7,182 bases of DNA, taken from NCBI GenBank assembly GCA_900543845.1, contig UQTD01000081.1:1-7182 (forward strand), in the 5' to 3' direction. The position numbers were made by a program, and so were the translations under genes. The number at the start of each line of letters is the position of its first letter. The stretch's first letter is position 1. Shown here one piece after another: positions 1 through 6,993 of the stretch. A model generated the notes under the pieces. The model saw only the letters and a list, made by a program, of their open reading frames with translations, was not told the origin of the DNA and did not search any database. Source of the stretch: an uncultured Collinsella sp. GTDB taxonomy: Bacteria; Actinomycetota; Coriobacteriia; Coriobacteriales; Coriobacteriaceae.

Positions 1-56
1 GATTAATGGATGGAAACGGATGTTCTATCGGGACACACATTTTGTCCTATAAGCCT

Positions 57-136
57 CAAAACATGTACGTCACCCTCCAAAACCGACATTTTTCGACATC
101 TTTGAAGGCTGACGTACACGTTTGGATTGAGCTCAC
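57..136. repeat. Left copy of 80-bp palindromic inverted repeat flanking the nuclease gene
   Basis: Seen directly: this segment matches the reverse complement of 1247-1326 at 75 of 80 positions, without gaps. The copy is itself an imperfect palindrome: arms 57-81 and about 103-127 pair at 21 of 25 positions, around a loop holding two CGACAT direct repeats separated by TTTT-like sequence. The innermost part (128-136, ending GAGCTCAC) lies outside the palindrome but is conserved in both copies. The match to the other copy stops sharply at both ends. The nuclease gene's stop codon is only 10 nt from the inner edge, so in RNA the palindrome could also act as a 3' stem-loop. No long T-tract follows, so a classical terminator is not supported. 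Confidence 0.9.
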
Positions 137-146
137 GGGAGTGGCA

Positions 147-1154
147 CTATTCGGAAGGTGCCTCTTCGTCTCGCATGCCTTTCCAGTTGCGGATAAGCGC
201 CTTGCGTAGTTCGTTTTGCTCTCGCTGGTACCCGGTGTCGGTACAGCGAGGCATGCCGAGTGCTTCGCGAATGTTGTTCATGGCGCGGTGAAAGGCGAGC
301 TGGCTGTCGAACTGAGCCGAAGTGAGCGTAACGATTCGATATCCCATTTGGGAGAGAACGGCCTCTCGCTCCGCATCTGCCCCCTTGCGCTCGAACTCAT
401 CGTGAAAGCCGCCCTTATATTCGATACCGAGCTCCCTGCGCTTGTAGGTAACGAGCGCATCGATTTTGAGTGTTCGAGCTTTGGCGCAATGCCAGAGACG
501 TTGAGGGATCTCGAGCGGTTTGTTGAGTTCGATACCTCGGATGCCAACGCCGCCCTCGCTTGTTGGGAGCGAGAGGGCGATTGCCGAAGCGGTCTCCATA
601 GGCGAGGCCGAGTGATCGTAGATGTGCCTGAGCGCGAGCCGTGCACGTGTGGCACCGGGTTTGCCGGGGTGCCGATCGAGCAGTTCGGTTATTTCATCCT
701 TGGAGGTGGTGGCTGGTTGCTCGGTATAAGGGTCGGCGGGATTGAGCCTCATGCGATAATCGCCGCAAACTTCATAGCCATATTCGAGATATTCGATCCT
801 ATCCATCCACTCGGCAGCGAGCACGAAGGTGAAGGCTTCGTCGGTGATGAAGATTCCGGGCGTCAACTCGTCAATATGCTCGTAGGGAAGATTTTGTCCA
901 AGAATGTGGCAAATGACGCCTTTGGTGCGAATTCGCTCGAATTCGAATACAACCGAGATATCGATAGTTTTGAGCATATCGGACGGAATGCCGCAGTCGG
1001 TAAGGGCCTGTCGTATGCGCGCAACGCGTTGCTGGGTGGAGATGCCTCGTACGCCTATCTGGTAGTCGTGCCGCGCAAGAGACTGAACCAAATTCTGGGG
1101 CGCATGATGGACAAGCCATGCGGTTTTATGCGAAATGAGAACAGGAGTATCCAT
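147..1154 (-). CDS. DUF559/Vsr-like PD-(D/E)XK endonuclease-domain protein (335 aa), flanked by inverted repeats
   Basis: Probable cytoplasmic DNA-binding or DNA-cleaving protein; its substrate is unknown. The C-terminal part (about 228-300) has the layout of the DUF559/very-short-patch-repair nuclease fold: Asp232 in KIDALV, then Glu245 and Lys247 in GIEYKGGFH, His251, then a helix with Asp260 and Arg263, then the strand GYRIVTLT. The N-terminal part (about 75-135) contains FITDEAFTFVLAAEWMDRIEYLEYGYEVCGDYRM, resembling the region preceding the nuclease domain in AbiEi/DUF559-type actinobacterial proteins; residues 184-211 carry SPMET..ALSLPTSEGGVGIRG. No signal peptide or membrane helix is visible. 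The start is ATG at 1154, with GAGAGG (1161-1166 on the minus strand) 6 nt upstream. A long plus-strand ORF over the same bases has no recognisable domain and is a shadow. The inverted-repeat frame suggests a mobile or defence-like accessory gene. Family assignment is by motif only; activity is inferred. Confidence 0.8.
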   Translation of the reverse strand: MDTPVLISHKTAWLVHHAPQNLVQSLARHDYQIGVRGISTQQRVARIRQALTDCGIPSDMLKTIDISVVFEFERIRTKGVICHILGQNLPYEHIDELTPGIFITDEAFTFVLAAEWMDRIEYLEYGYEVCGDYRMRLNPADPYTEQPATTSKDEITELLDRHPGKPGATRARLALRHIYDHSASPMETASAIALSLPTSEGGVGIRGIELNKPLEIPQRLWHCAKARTLKIDALVTYKRRELGIEYKGGFHDEFERKGADAEREAVLSQMGYRIVTLTSAQFDSQLAFHRAMNNIREALGMPRCTDTGYQREQNELRKALIRNWKGMRDEEAPSE

Positions 1155-1209
1155 TGAGGGCCTCTCGCTCTGAGCCGGTATCCAACTCTTATGTCCGTTG
1201 AAGTGGGGA

Positions 1210-1239
1210 AATATACCGGATGTGAGTAAATTAACTCAC
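1210..1239 (-). promoter_or_regulatory. Probable promoter with palindromic operator-like site for the nuclease gene
   Basis: On the minus strand there is a good -10 candidate, TATATT (1210-1215). The -35 region coincides with an 18-bp near-palindrome at 1222-1239: perfect 6-bp arms GTGAGT/ACTCAC around an AT-rich centre with two mismatches. A -35 match such as TGAGTT or GTGAGT is poor, which would fit an activated or repressed promoter. The predicted leader to the ATG at 1154 is about 50 nt. The location just inside the right inverted repeat means the cassette would carry its own promoter. The promoter is inferred; the palindrome is directly visible. Confidence 0.4.
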
Positions 1240-1246
1240 TCATGCT

Positions 1247-1326
1247 GTGAGCTCAATCCAAACATGTACGCCAGCCTCCAAAGATGTCAAAAAATGTCGT
1301 TTTTGGAGGGTGACGTACATGTTTTG
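1247..1326. repeat. Right copy of 80-bp palindromic inverted repeat
   Basis: Seen directly: reverse-complementary to 57-136 with five substitutions and no indels. This copy is the better palindrome (22 of 25 arm positions pair, arms built on CCAAACATGTACG and CTCCAAA). The conserved non-palindromic tail (GTGAGCTC, 1247 onward) again faces the nuclease gene, so the two copies are symmetric about it. The outer flanks (CCT before 57; GATCC after 1326) do not match, so no target-site duplication is evident. The copy lies between the nuclease promoter and the leader of the TRIC-family gene. Together 1155-1458 is a 304-nt gene-free stretch: it holds the nuclease leader and promoter, this repeat, and 132 nt (1327-1458) in which I see only the TRIC ribosome binding site and a possible TACTAT -10 at 1412-1417 without a convincing -35. 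Confidence 0.9.
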
Positions 1327-1445
1327 GATCCCTGGCATTCCAGCAGCGCCACGCCCGCGCCCAGTCCCGACCGTTTGCCGAGCAATAGGGTCGCAATCGG
1401 CGCCGAACATGTACTATGTACGGGCATTGTCCAAACCCGTAACTC

Positions 1446-1451
1446 AAAGGA
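1446..1451 (+). promoter_or_regulatory. Ribosome binding site deciding a TTG start for the TRIC-family gene
   Basis: AAAGGA lies 7 nt before an in-frame TTG at 1459. The first in-frame ATG near the conserved region (1507) has no purine-rich sequence at the right distance, and the longer reading frame back to 1198 would run through the inverted repeat, so the TTG is preferred. Confidence 0.6.
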
Positions 1452-1458
1452 CCCCATC

Positions 1459-2148
1459 TTGCCCGTCGTCGCCGCTATAACCGTTACCTCACATGCCTCG
1501 GACGCCATGGTCGCTATCCCCTTTTGGCTCGAGATGTTCGCCGTTGTCGCTGCATCGATCTCGGGTGTGCTGGTTGCGCGCGAACACAAGCTCGACCTGG
1601 TGGGCGCGGTCGCGCTCGCGGTGGTCTGCGGTCTGGGCGGCGGTCTTTTGCGCGATATGACACTCCAGGTCGGCAACGTCTACATCCTCAACCAGCCAAT
1701 GGCGCTGCCGCTCTCCATCGCCACAGCGGCCATCATCTACATCTTCCCGGCAATCGTCGATAAACCCGAGAAACTCATCCCATTGCTCGACATCATCTCG
1801 GTCGGCATCTACGCCGCCACCGGAGCGGACAAAGCACTGGTTTATGGCTTTGCGCCGGCCGTATGCATCATGATGGGCTTCTTCACCGCGGTGGGTGGCG
1901 GCATGTTGCGCGACGGCTTTATGGGCGTGGTTCCGGGCATTTTCCAACGTACTAACTTTTATGCCATCGCCGCCATCGCCGGCTCGACAAGCTATGTGTG
2001 TCTCGTTATGAGCGGCATCATGAGCAATGTCGCCGCACTGGTCGTATGCGTCGCGGTGACCATGGGCCTGCGCTGGCTCTCGCTGCGCTTTGATATCAAA
2101 AGCCCCACCGAGGAAGACATCGCACGTTTTTTGCATCGCAAAAAGTAG
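1459..2148 (+). CDS. TRIC/UPF0126-family cation channel membrane protein (229 aa)
   Basis: Polytopic inner-membrane protein of the trimeric intracellular cation channel family (UPF0126; E. coli YadS and YicG are relatives). Members form homotrimeric pores conducting monovalent cations; the physiological role in bacteria is poorly known. The family's internal duplication is clear: the glycine-rich motif GLGGGLLRD at 58-66 recurs as AVGGGMLRD at 144-152, each following two hydrophobic helices (about 21-40 and 47-62; 111-120 and 127-145). About seven membrane segments are visible, ending in a short charged tail (SPTEEDIARFLHRKK). Length fits the usual 200-230 residues. The start is taken at TTG 1459 because of the AAAGGA 7 nt upstream; ATG 1507 (213 aa) is the alternative. 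It is followed after 106 nt by the bactofilin-like gene on the same strand. Ion selectivity is not deducible here. Confidence 0.88.
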   Translation: MPVVAAITVTSHASDAMVAIPFWLEMFAVVAASISGVLVAREHKLDLVGAVALAVVCGLGGGLLRDMTLQVGNVYILNQPMALPLSIATAAIIYIFPAIVDKPEKLIPLLDIISVGIYAATGADKALVYGFAPAVCIMMGFFTAVGGGMLRDGFMGVVPGIFQRTNFYAIAAIAGSTSYVCLVMSGIMSNVAALVVCVAVTMGLRWLSLRFDIKSPTEEDIARFLHRKK

Positions 2149-2217
2149 ACAGCACGGCACGACCCTTCGAAATGCAACCGAGAGGTTCTTTTAGAGCGCC
2201 CGCGCGTTGGGTACCCT

Positions 2218-2242
2218 GTTAGATACATGTCGAGTATCTAAC
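2218..2242 (+). promoter_or_regulatory. Perfect 9-bp inverted repeat just upstream of the bactofilin-like gene
   Basis: GTTAGATAC (2218-2226) and GTATCTAAC (2234-2242) are exact reverse complements separated by 7 nt (ATGTCGA). The right arm ends one base before the ribosome binding site GAAGGA (2243-2248). The site could be a dimeric repressor operator or an RNA hairpin in the 5' leader masking or presenting the Shine-Dalgarno sequence. It lacks a T-tract, so it is not a terminator. I found no convincing -35/-10 pair near it. The inverted repeat is certain; a function is inferred. Confidence 0.6.
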
Positions 2243-2254
2243 GAAGGATTCACT

Positions 2255-3400
2255 ATGCCTTGCAACCTAGCACCGTCGTCCCGACGCCGTAAAACGCGTG
2301 GCCGCATCGCCCTCCTATTCGCACTGATCACGCTTGCGCTGACCGTACTTCCCACGACGTCGTTCGCCGGCACAGACACCGCGGGCAACGTGCTCGCAAC
2401 CGAAGTTGACTCAAATCCATCTGGCGTCGAAGGCGACCTGTACTGGGCTGGTCAGAGCCTCAACCTGGACGATACCTCCATCGGCCGCGATATTATCGCG
2501 GCAGGCGAGAGCTTGTCGATTCGCGACTGCACCGTAGGCGGAGCCGTTCGCCTGGCGGCGCGCACCATCGATATCTCCAAAACCGCAATCGATGGCAGCG
2601 TGACGGTAGCCGGTCAGCATGTCGTGCTCAACACCGGTAGCGCCGCCAACTGTTTTTACGCAATGGGCGAGACAGTTGCCCTGCGCGGCTCCGCCAAGTC
2701 GGCAGCACTCGCGGGCAGTACGGTAACCATCGACGGCACCGTCGAGGGCGACGTCGAGGTTTGGGCCGATAAGCTCGTCTTGGGCAAGAATGCCCGCATT
2801 ACCGGCACCGTGAACGCGCATGTTTCCGAGGACCCCGAGCGCGCCGCAGGAGCCGAGGTCGGCGCGCTCAAGATCGACCGCACCGAGAACGAAGATACTT
2901 CCACCCTTAACGATATCGTCGGCGGCATCGTGGCCGCGGCACTCTCGACCTGCTTTATCGCCCTGTTGCTCGAGCTCGTCTTTCCGCGAGCGACCGCCAG
3001 CGCCGCCGGCATGCTTCACCAGCGCCCCACGCCCCTGTGGGTGAGCGGTCTTCTGGGCACGATTGCTGTCATCCCCACCATCCTGCTGCTGATTATCTCG
3101 ATTGCCGGCCTGTCGCTTGCCGGAGCCCTCATGTGCGCCGTGATCGGGGTCGCGCTTGTCTCCACCGCTTTTGCGGGGTGCGCAATCGCCCGCATGGTCG
3201 GACACAGCCAGAACCGCTACGCTATGGCCGCCGTGGGCGGTATCGCGGCAGGTGCCCTCACAGGACTTCCCCTCATCGGCGACTTCATCAGCGGCGTGGC
3301 CTTTGTCTTTATGCTCGGCTACGTTATCCAAATCATCTGGCGCAACGCCCGCCTCAAGCCGCAGCAGGCCGCCAACACGCCAGGACTCCCCACCGCCTAG
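2255..3400 (+). CDS. Secreted/membrane-anchored bactofilin-like (polymer-forming) protein (381 aa)
   Basis: Likely cell-envelope protein with an exported beta-helical domain. Residues 1-38 are a Sec-type signal peptide or anchor: basic RRRKTRGR (10-17), hydrophobic core 18-32, probable cleavage after SFA38. Residues 58-190 consist of short glycine-punctuated beta repeats (GDLYWAGQSLNL, GRDIIAAGESLSI, GGAVRLAARTIDI, GSVTVAGQHVVL, GTVEGDVEVWADKLVL, ITGTV), the pattern of the bactofilin/polymer-forming cytoskeletal fold. A polar linker (191-220, rich in Glu/Asp) leads to hydrophobic segments at about 221-243, 264-295, 297-318 and 325-365, ending in a basic tail. This repeat-plus-membrane-bundle architecture occurs in uncharacterised Gram-positive proteins annotated as polymer-forming. 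The start is ATG 2255, with GAAGGA 6 nt upstream; the longer frame from 2207 crosses the inverted repeat and lacks a ribosome binding site. Whether it polymerises is unknown. Confidence 0.8.
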   Translation: MPCNLAPSSRRRKTRGRIALLFALITLALTVLPTTSFAGTDTAGNVLATEVDSNPSGVEGDLYWAGQSLNLDDTSIGRDIIAAGESLSIRDCTVGGAVRLAARTIDISKTAIDGSVTVAGQHVVLNTGSAANCFYAMGETVALRGSAKSAALAGSTVTIDGTVEGDVEVWADKLVLGKNARITGTVNAHVSEDPERAAGAEVGALKIDRTENEDTSTLNDIVGGIVAAALSTCFIALLLELVFPRATASAAGMLHQRPTPLWVSGLLGTIAVIPTILLLIISIAGLSLAGALMCAVIGVALVSTAFAGCAIARMVGHSQNRYAMAAVGGIAAGALTGLPLIGDFISGVAFVFMLGYVIQIIWRNARLKPQQAANTPGLPTA

Positions 3401-3405
3401 CCGCA

Positions 3406-3466
3406 ACCACCACAAAAGGGCCAGGCACCTTTGTGGTGGTGCAAAGCAACCTGACCCCATTGCACC
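3406..3466. repeat. Two overlapping hairpins, REP-like, downstream of the bactofilin-like gene
   Basis: First hairpin: ACCACCACAAAAGG (3406-3419) pairs with CCTTTGTGGTGGT (3428-3440) with one bulged A. Second hairpin: GGTGCAA (3438-3444) with TTGCACC (3460-3466), around a loop containing AACCTGACCCC. The hairpins share three bases (3438-3440), so they cannot both form fully. Loop sequences of the type GCCAGGCACC and CCTGACCCC resemble dispersed intergenic palindromes I recall from many bacterial genomes, but copy number here cannot be tested. No T-tract directly follows either hairpin. Confidence 0.6.
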
Positions 3467-3468
3467 AA

Positions 3469-3501
3469 AAAGGGCGCCGACCGTTGCGGTCGACGCCCTT
3501 T
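3469..3501. terminator. Bidirectional rho-independent terminator between converging genes
   Basis: Arms AAAGGGCGCCGACC (3469-3482) and GGTCGACGCCCTTT (3488-3501) pair at 13 of 14 positions (one C-A mismatch) around the 5-nt loop GTTGC. On the plus strand it is followed by TCTTATT; on the minus strand the A-run 3467-3471 gives TTTTT. It therefore can end both the bactofilin-like transcript (stop at 3400) and the typA transcript (stop at 3529). Confidence 0.9.
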
Positions 3502-3528
3502 CTTATTGGCGGTTATAAGCCCCAGCGC

Positions 3529-5367
<1,839 letters not shown>

Positions 5368-5414
5368 GTAGTTCCCCTATCTTCTATCCATATACAAACG
5401 GCACGCGTATGCGG

Positions 5415-5442
5415 CCCGCCCAGCGATACAACGCTCAGCGGG
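5415..5442 (-). promoter_or_regulatory. Hairpin in the typA upstream region
   Basis: Read on the minus strand, an 11-nt arm starting CCCGC pairs with an arm ending GCGGG: 5 G-C-rich pairs, a wobble, one G-G mismatch, then 4 pairs, loop of 6. No T-tract follows in either direction, so it is probably a leader structure or a weak attenuator rather than a standard terminator for the upstream gene. It ends 48 nt before the typA start. Adjacent bases 5471-5488 hold a tandem CTAAAAT repeat (minus strand), AT-rich and possibly promoter-related. Function is unproven. Confidence 0.4.
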
Positions 5443-5484
5443 AATATTGAGCCTTTTACCGAAAACTCGTTTATTTTAGCGATT

Positions 5485-5934
5485 TTAGATGAGAGGGGTT
5501 TCCTCACCTGCAGGTTCAGGGTCGCTCCACATAAAACCATCGCCGGCGCCCATGCCCTCATACAGCACATATGCCGAAAAGCCGCTCTCGAGCGTGGTCT
5601 CAAAGAAGCTCACGAGCAGAGCGTCGTGATAGCCACCGTCAATCTCGACACAGCCGGTGTAGCCGATGGCATAGCGGGCGATGCGGCCCAGGCCCTCGTC
5701 CTTAAGGCCCATCTTGTGCTCGGAGATAAAGTTGGTGGCAGCCTCCAGGCACGCCTCTTCGCCGTCCTCGTCGAGCGCCGCAAGATATCGGTTGGAAGCA
5801 GCATCCTCGATCGCCACGACTACGCCCGGATTCTCGCCGGCGGCAAGGTCGTCCAAGAACGCACCAATCAGGTCACACACCATGGCGTCGAGCTCGGCGG
5901 AGACGTTACCGGCGTCCTGCATATCCTGTGCCAT
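5485..5934 (-). CDS. Hypothetical acidic protein, 149 aa
   Basis: I do not recognise this family. The protein is acidic, without signal peptide or membrane helix, and seems to be a single mixed alpha/beta domain: a helical N-terminus (13-32, SAELDAMVCDLIGAFLDDLA), a strand VVVAIEDA (38-45), a helix around 59-72 (EEACLEAATNFISEHK), then LGRIARYAIGYTGCVEIDGGYHDALLVSFFET (82-113) and SGFSAYVLYEGMGAGDGFMW (117-136). The ending GMGAGDGFMWSDPEPAGEETPL looks disordered. The start is ATG 5934, with GGGAAGG (5942-5948, minus) 7 nt upstream. It begins 30 nt after the stop of the small membrane-protein gene, which suggests a shared transcript with it and the DUF151 gene. Codon use resembles the neighbours, which supports a real resident gene. 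Confidence 0.75.
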   Translation of the reverse strand: MAQDMQDAGNVSAELDAMVCDLIGAFLDDLAAGENPGVVVAIEDAASNRYLAALDEDGEEACLEAATNFISEHKMGLKDEGLGRIARYAIGYTGCVEIDGGYHDALLVSFFETTLESGFSAYVLYEGMGAGDGFMWSDPEPAGEETPLI

Positions 5935-5964
5935 CTCTAGACCTTCCCATCGAATCCGGCGTCG

Positions 5965-6321
5965 TTACAGTTCTTGTGCCTCGGCAGCGATCTTGGCGGC
6001 AGCGTCGCGGGCGCGCGTCATATCCATCGCGCGCTTGTCGAGTACCTTGATCTGGTTGGTCAGCATTACCGCATCGACCACACCCCAGATTACCAAGCCT
6101 GTTGAAATCGAAAACCCAAGCGCACCAACTGTACCACGAAGACGAGAACAGATTACCGCGACAAGGGCGGAGATGATAACCATCTTGATATAGGAGCCGC
6201 GGCGCTCGCGAAGCGTGCGGGCCTGCGTCACATAGGCGATGCGAGCCGCCTCGGATGCTTCCGAGCGCATTTGGGCTTCACGCGCGATGGCGGCCGCTTC
6301 AGCCGATACGCGGGTACCCAT
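5965..6321 (-). CDS. Small two-helix membrane protein of unknown function (118 aa)
   Basis: No known family recognised. A charged, alanine- and glutamate-rich N-terminal helix (5-42, probable coiled coil, RSEASEAARIAYVTQARTLRERR) precedes two hydrophobic segments (about 45-60, IKMVIISALVAVICSR, and 66-86, GALGFSISTGLVIWGVVDAVM), then a second amphipathic helix (88-118) rich in Lys, Arg and Ala. Both termini are probably on the same side of the membrane. The start is taken at ATG 6321 because GGAGAGG (6328-6334, minus) lies 6 nt upstream; the longer frame from ATG 6351 abuts the preceding stop as TAAATG but has only a pyrimidine-rich stretch before it. The gene sits 30 nt downstream of the DUF151 gene, in a likely operon. 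Confidence 0.7.
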   Translation of the reverse strand: MGTRVSAEAAAIAREAQMRSEASEAARIAYVTQARTLRERRGSYIKMVIISALVAVICSRLRGTVGALGFSISTGLVIWGVVDAVMLTNQIKVLDKRAMDMTRARDAAAKIAAEAQEL

Positions 6322-6327
6322 CAGCGA

Positions 6328-6334
6328 CCTCTCC
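6328..6334 (-). promoter_or_regulatory. Ribosome binding site deciding the start of the small membrane protein
   Basis: GGAGAGG on the minus strand, 6 nt before ATG 6321. It lies inside the longer possible frame from 6351, which has no comparable site. The shorter start is therefore preferred; coupling from the adjacent upstream stop could still permit the longer one. Confidence 0.6.
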
Positions 6335-6351
6335 GCTCGCGTGCCAGACAT

Positions 6352-6852
6352 TTAGAAATCATCGGGGGAGAGCGTATGGACGAACTCGTCGAACTTCTCG
6401 AACTCCTGCTCGTCGTCAACTTCCTCGGCATGGGCAGAAACGGTACCCAGGCGATTCATGATGTCGTCCTCCACAAACATGGGGGCATTACTGCGCACGG
6501 CAAGGGCAATGGCGTCACTGGGGCGGGCGTCAATCTTGCGCTCGTCACCATCGACCAGCACGACAATCGTCGCATAGAACACCGGCGGCTCGGCGCGAAC
6601 GATCTCGATGCGCTCGAGCTTGGCTCCCAGGGCATCGACGGTGTCAAGCAGCAGGTCATGCGTAATCGGGCGCTCGGCGCGACCGCTATCGATGCCACGG
6701 CTAATGGCCGCGGCCTCAAACGAGCCGGTCTGAATGGAAAGCGAACGCAGGGGCGCCGTCGAATCCGACTTGCCGCAGCGCTCACGAAGCACAATAAGCG
6801 ATGGCACGGGACCGGCGGCCATGACGATGGTCTCTATGTCGACACGAACCAT
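6352..6852 (-). CDS. Bifunctional nuclease family protein (DUF151/BFN), 166 aa
   Basis: Member of the DUF151 family, named for plant and bacterial proteins reported with DNase and RNase activity; the cellular role in bacteria is unsettled. Family hallmarks: N-terminal strand MVRVDIETIVMA; a variable centre with LSIQTGSFEAAAISRGI (38-54) and HDLLLDTVDALGAKLERIEIV (65-85); FYATIVVLVDGDERKIDARPSDAIALAVRSNAPMFVEDDIM (92-132), with the signature RPSDAIALAVR at 110-120. A C-terminal acidic tail (EEVDDEQEFEKFDEF) follows. Length matches typical members of about 150-170 residues. The start is ATG 6852, with a strong GGAGGTG (6857-6863, minus) upstream, rather than the longer frame from 6900. It heads a likely operon with the two genes downstream. 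Confidence 0.92.
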   Translation of the reverse strand: MVRVDIETIVMAAGPVPSLIVLRERCGKSDSTAPLRSLSIQTGSFEAAAISRGIDSGRAERPITHDLLLDTVDALGAKLERIEIVRAEPPVFYATIVVLVDGDERKIDARPSDAIALAVRSNAPMFVEDDIMNRLGTVSAHAEEVDDEQEFEKFDEFVHTLSPDDF

Positions 6853-6904
6853 GGAACACCTCCGGTACGTAGCGGTTAACACACGGCAGGGTCGCCGCAT
6901 TGAA

Positions 6905-6940
6905 TAGCTATACTACCCAATCTTTCGCCCAGCACACAAA
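6905..6940 (-). promoter_or_regulatory. Possible promoter of the DUF151 operon
   Basis: On the minus strand TTGTGT is followed after 18 nt by TAGTAT, within an AT-richer stretch upstream of the ATG at 6852, giving a leader of about 50 nt. The match to a sigma-A consensus is only moderate, and it is the only plausible pair I see between the DUF151 gene and the tRNA terminator. Confidence 0.3.
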
Positions 6941-6943
6941 ATC

Positions 6944-6982
6944 AAAGTAGTTAATTTGGGACGGGGCTATTTTGACTACTTT
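6944..6982. repeat. Inverted repeat AAAGTAGT / ACTACTTT
   Basis: AAAGTAGT (6944-6951) and ACTACTTT (6975-6982) are exact reverse complements with 23 nt between them. The similarity extends weakly inward (TTAATTT versus TCAAAAT on the other strand). The loop holds GGGACGGGGC. It lies between the tRNA terminator and the DUF151 promoter. It could be an operator, a dispersed intergenic repeat, or part of a promoter region. Confidence 0.5.
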
Positions 6983-6993
6983 CGTTGGATAAG

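Noticed and set aside
216..1157. 313-residue plus-strand open frame opposite the nuclease gene
   Set aside because: No recognisable domain and no good ribosome binding site. The minus-strand frame has a Shine-Dalgarno site and coherent nuclease motifs.
57..1326. Standard insertion sequence
   Set aside because: The enclosed protein shows no transposase motifs and no target-site duplication is visible at the outer edges.
1..1326. CRISPR array
   Set aside because: There are only two repeat copies, inverted and 1.1 kb apart, enclosing a gene; no regularly spaced direct repeats occur anywhere in the window.
1406..1424. AACATGTAC near 1406, shared with the arm of the 80-bp repeat, followed by a second GTAC
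   Set aside because: Only 9 bases match and the rest of the repeat is absent; it may be chance or a tiny remnant.
1198..1458. N-terminal extension of the TRIC-family gene back to ATG 1198
   Set aside because: The extension would translate the inverted repeat and has no family similarity; a ribosome binding site supports a start at 1459.
2176..2191. Weak hairpin AACC-GAGA-GGTT followed by CTTTT after the TRIC-family gene
   Set aside because: A stem of 4 bp is too short to call a terminator.
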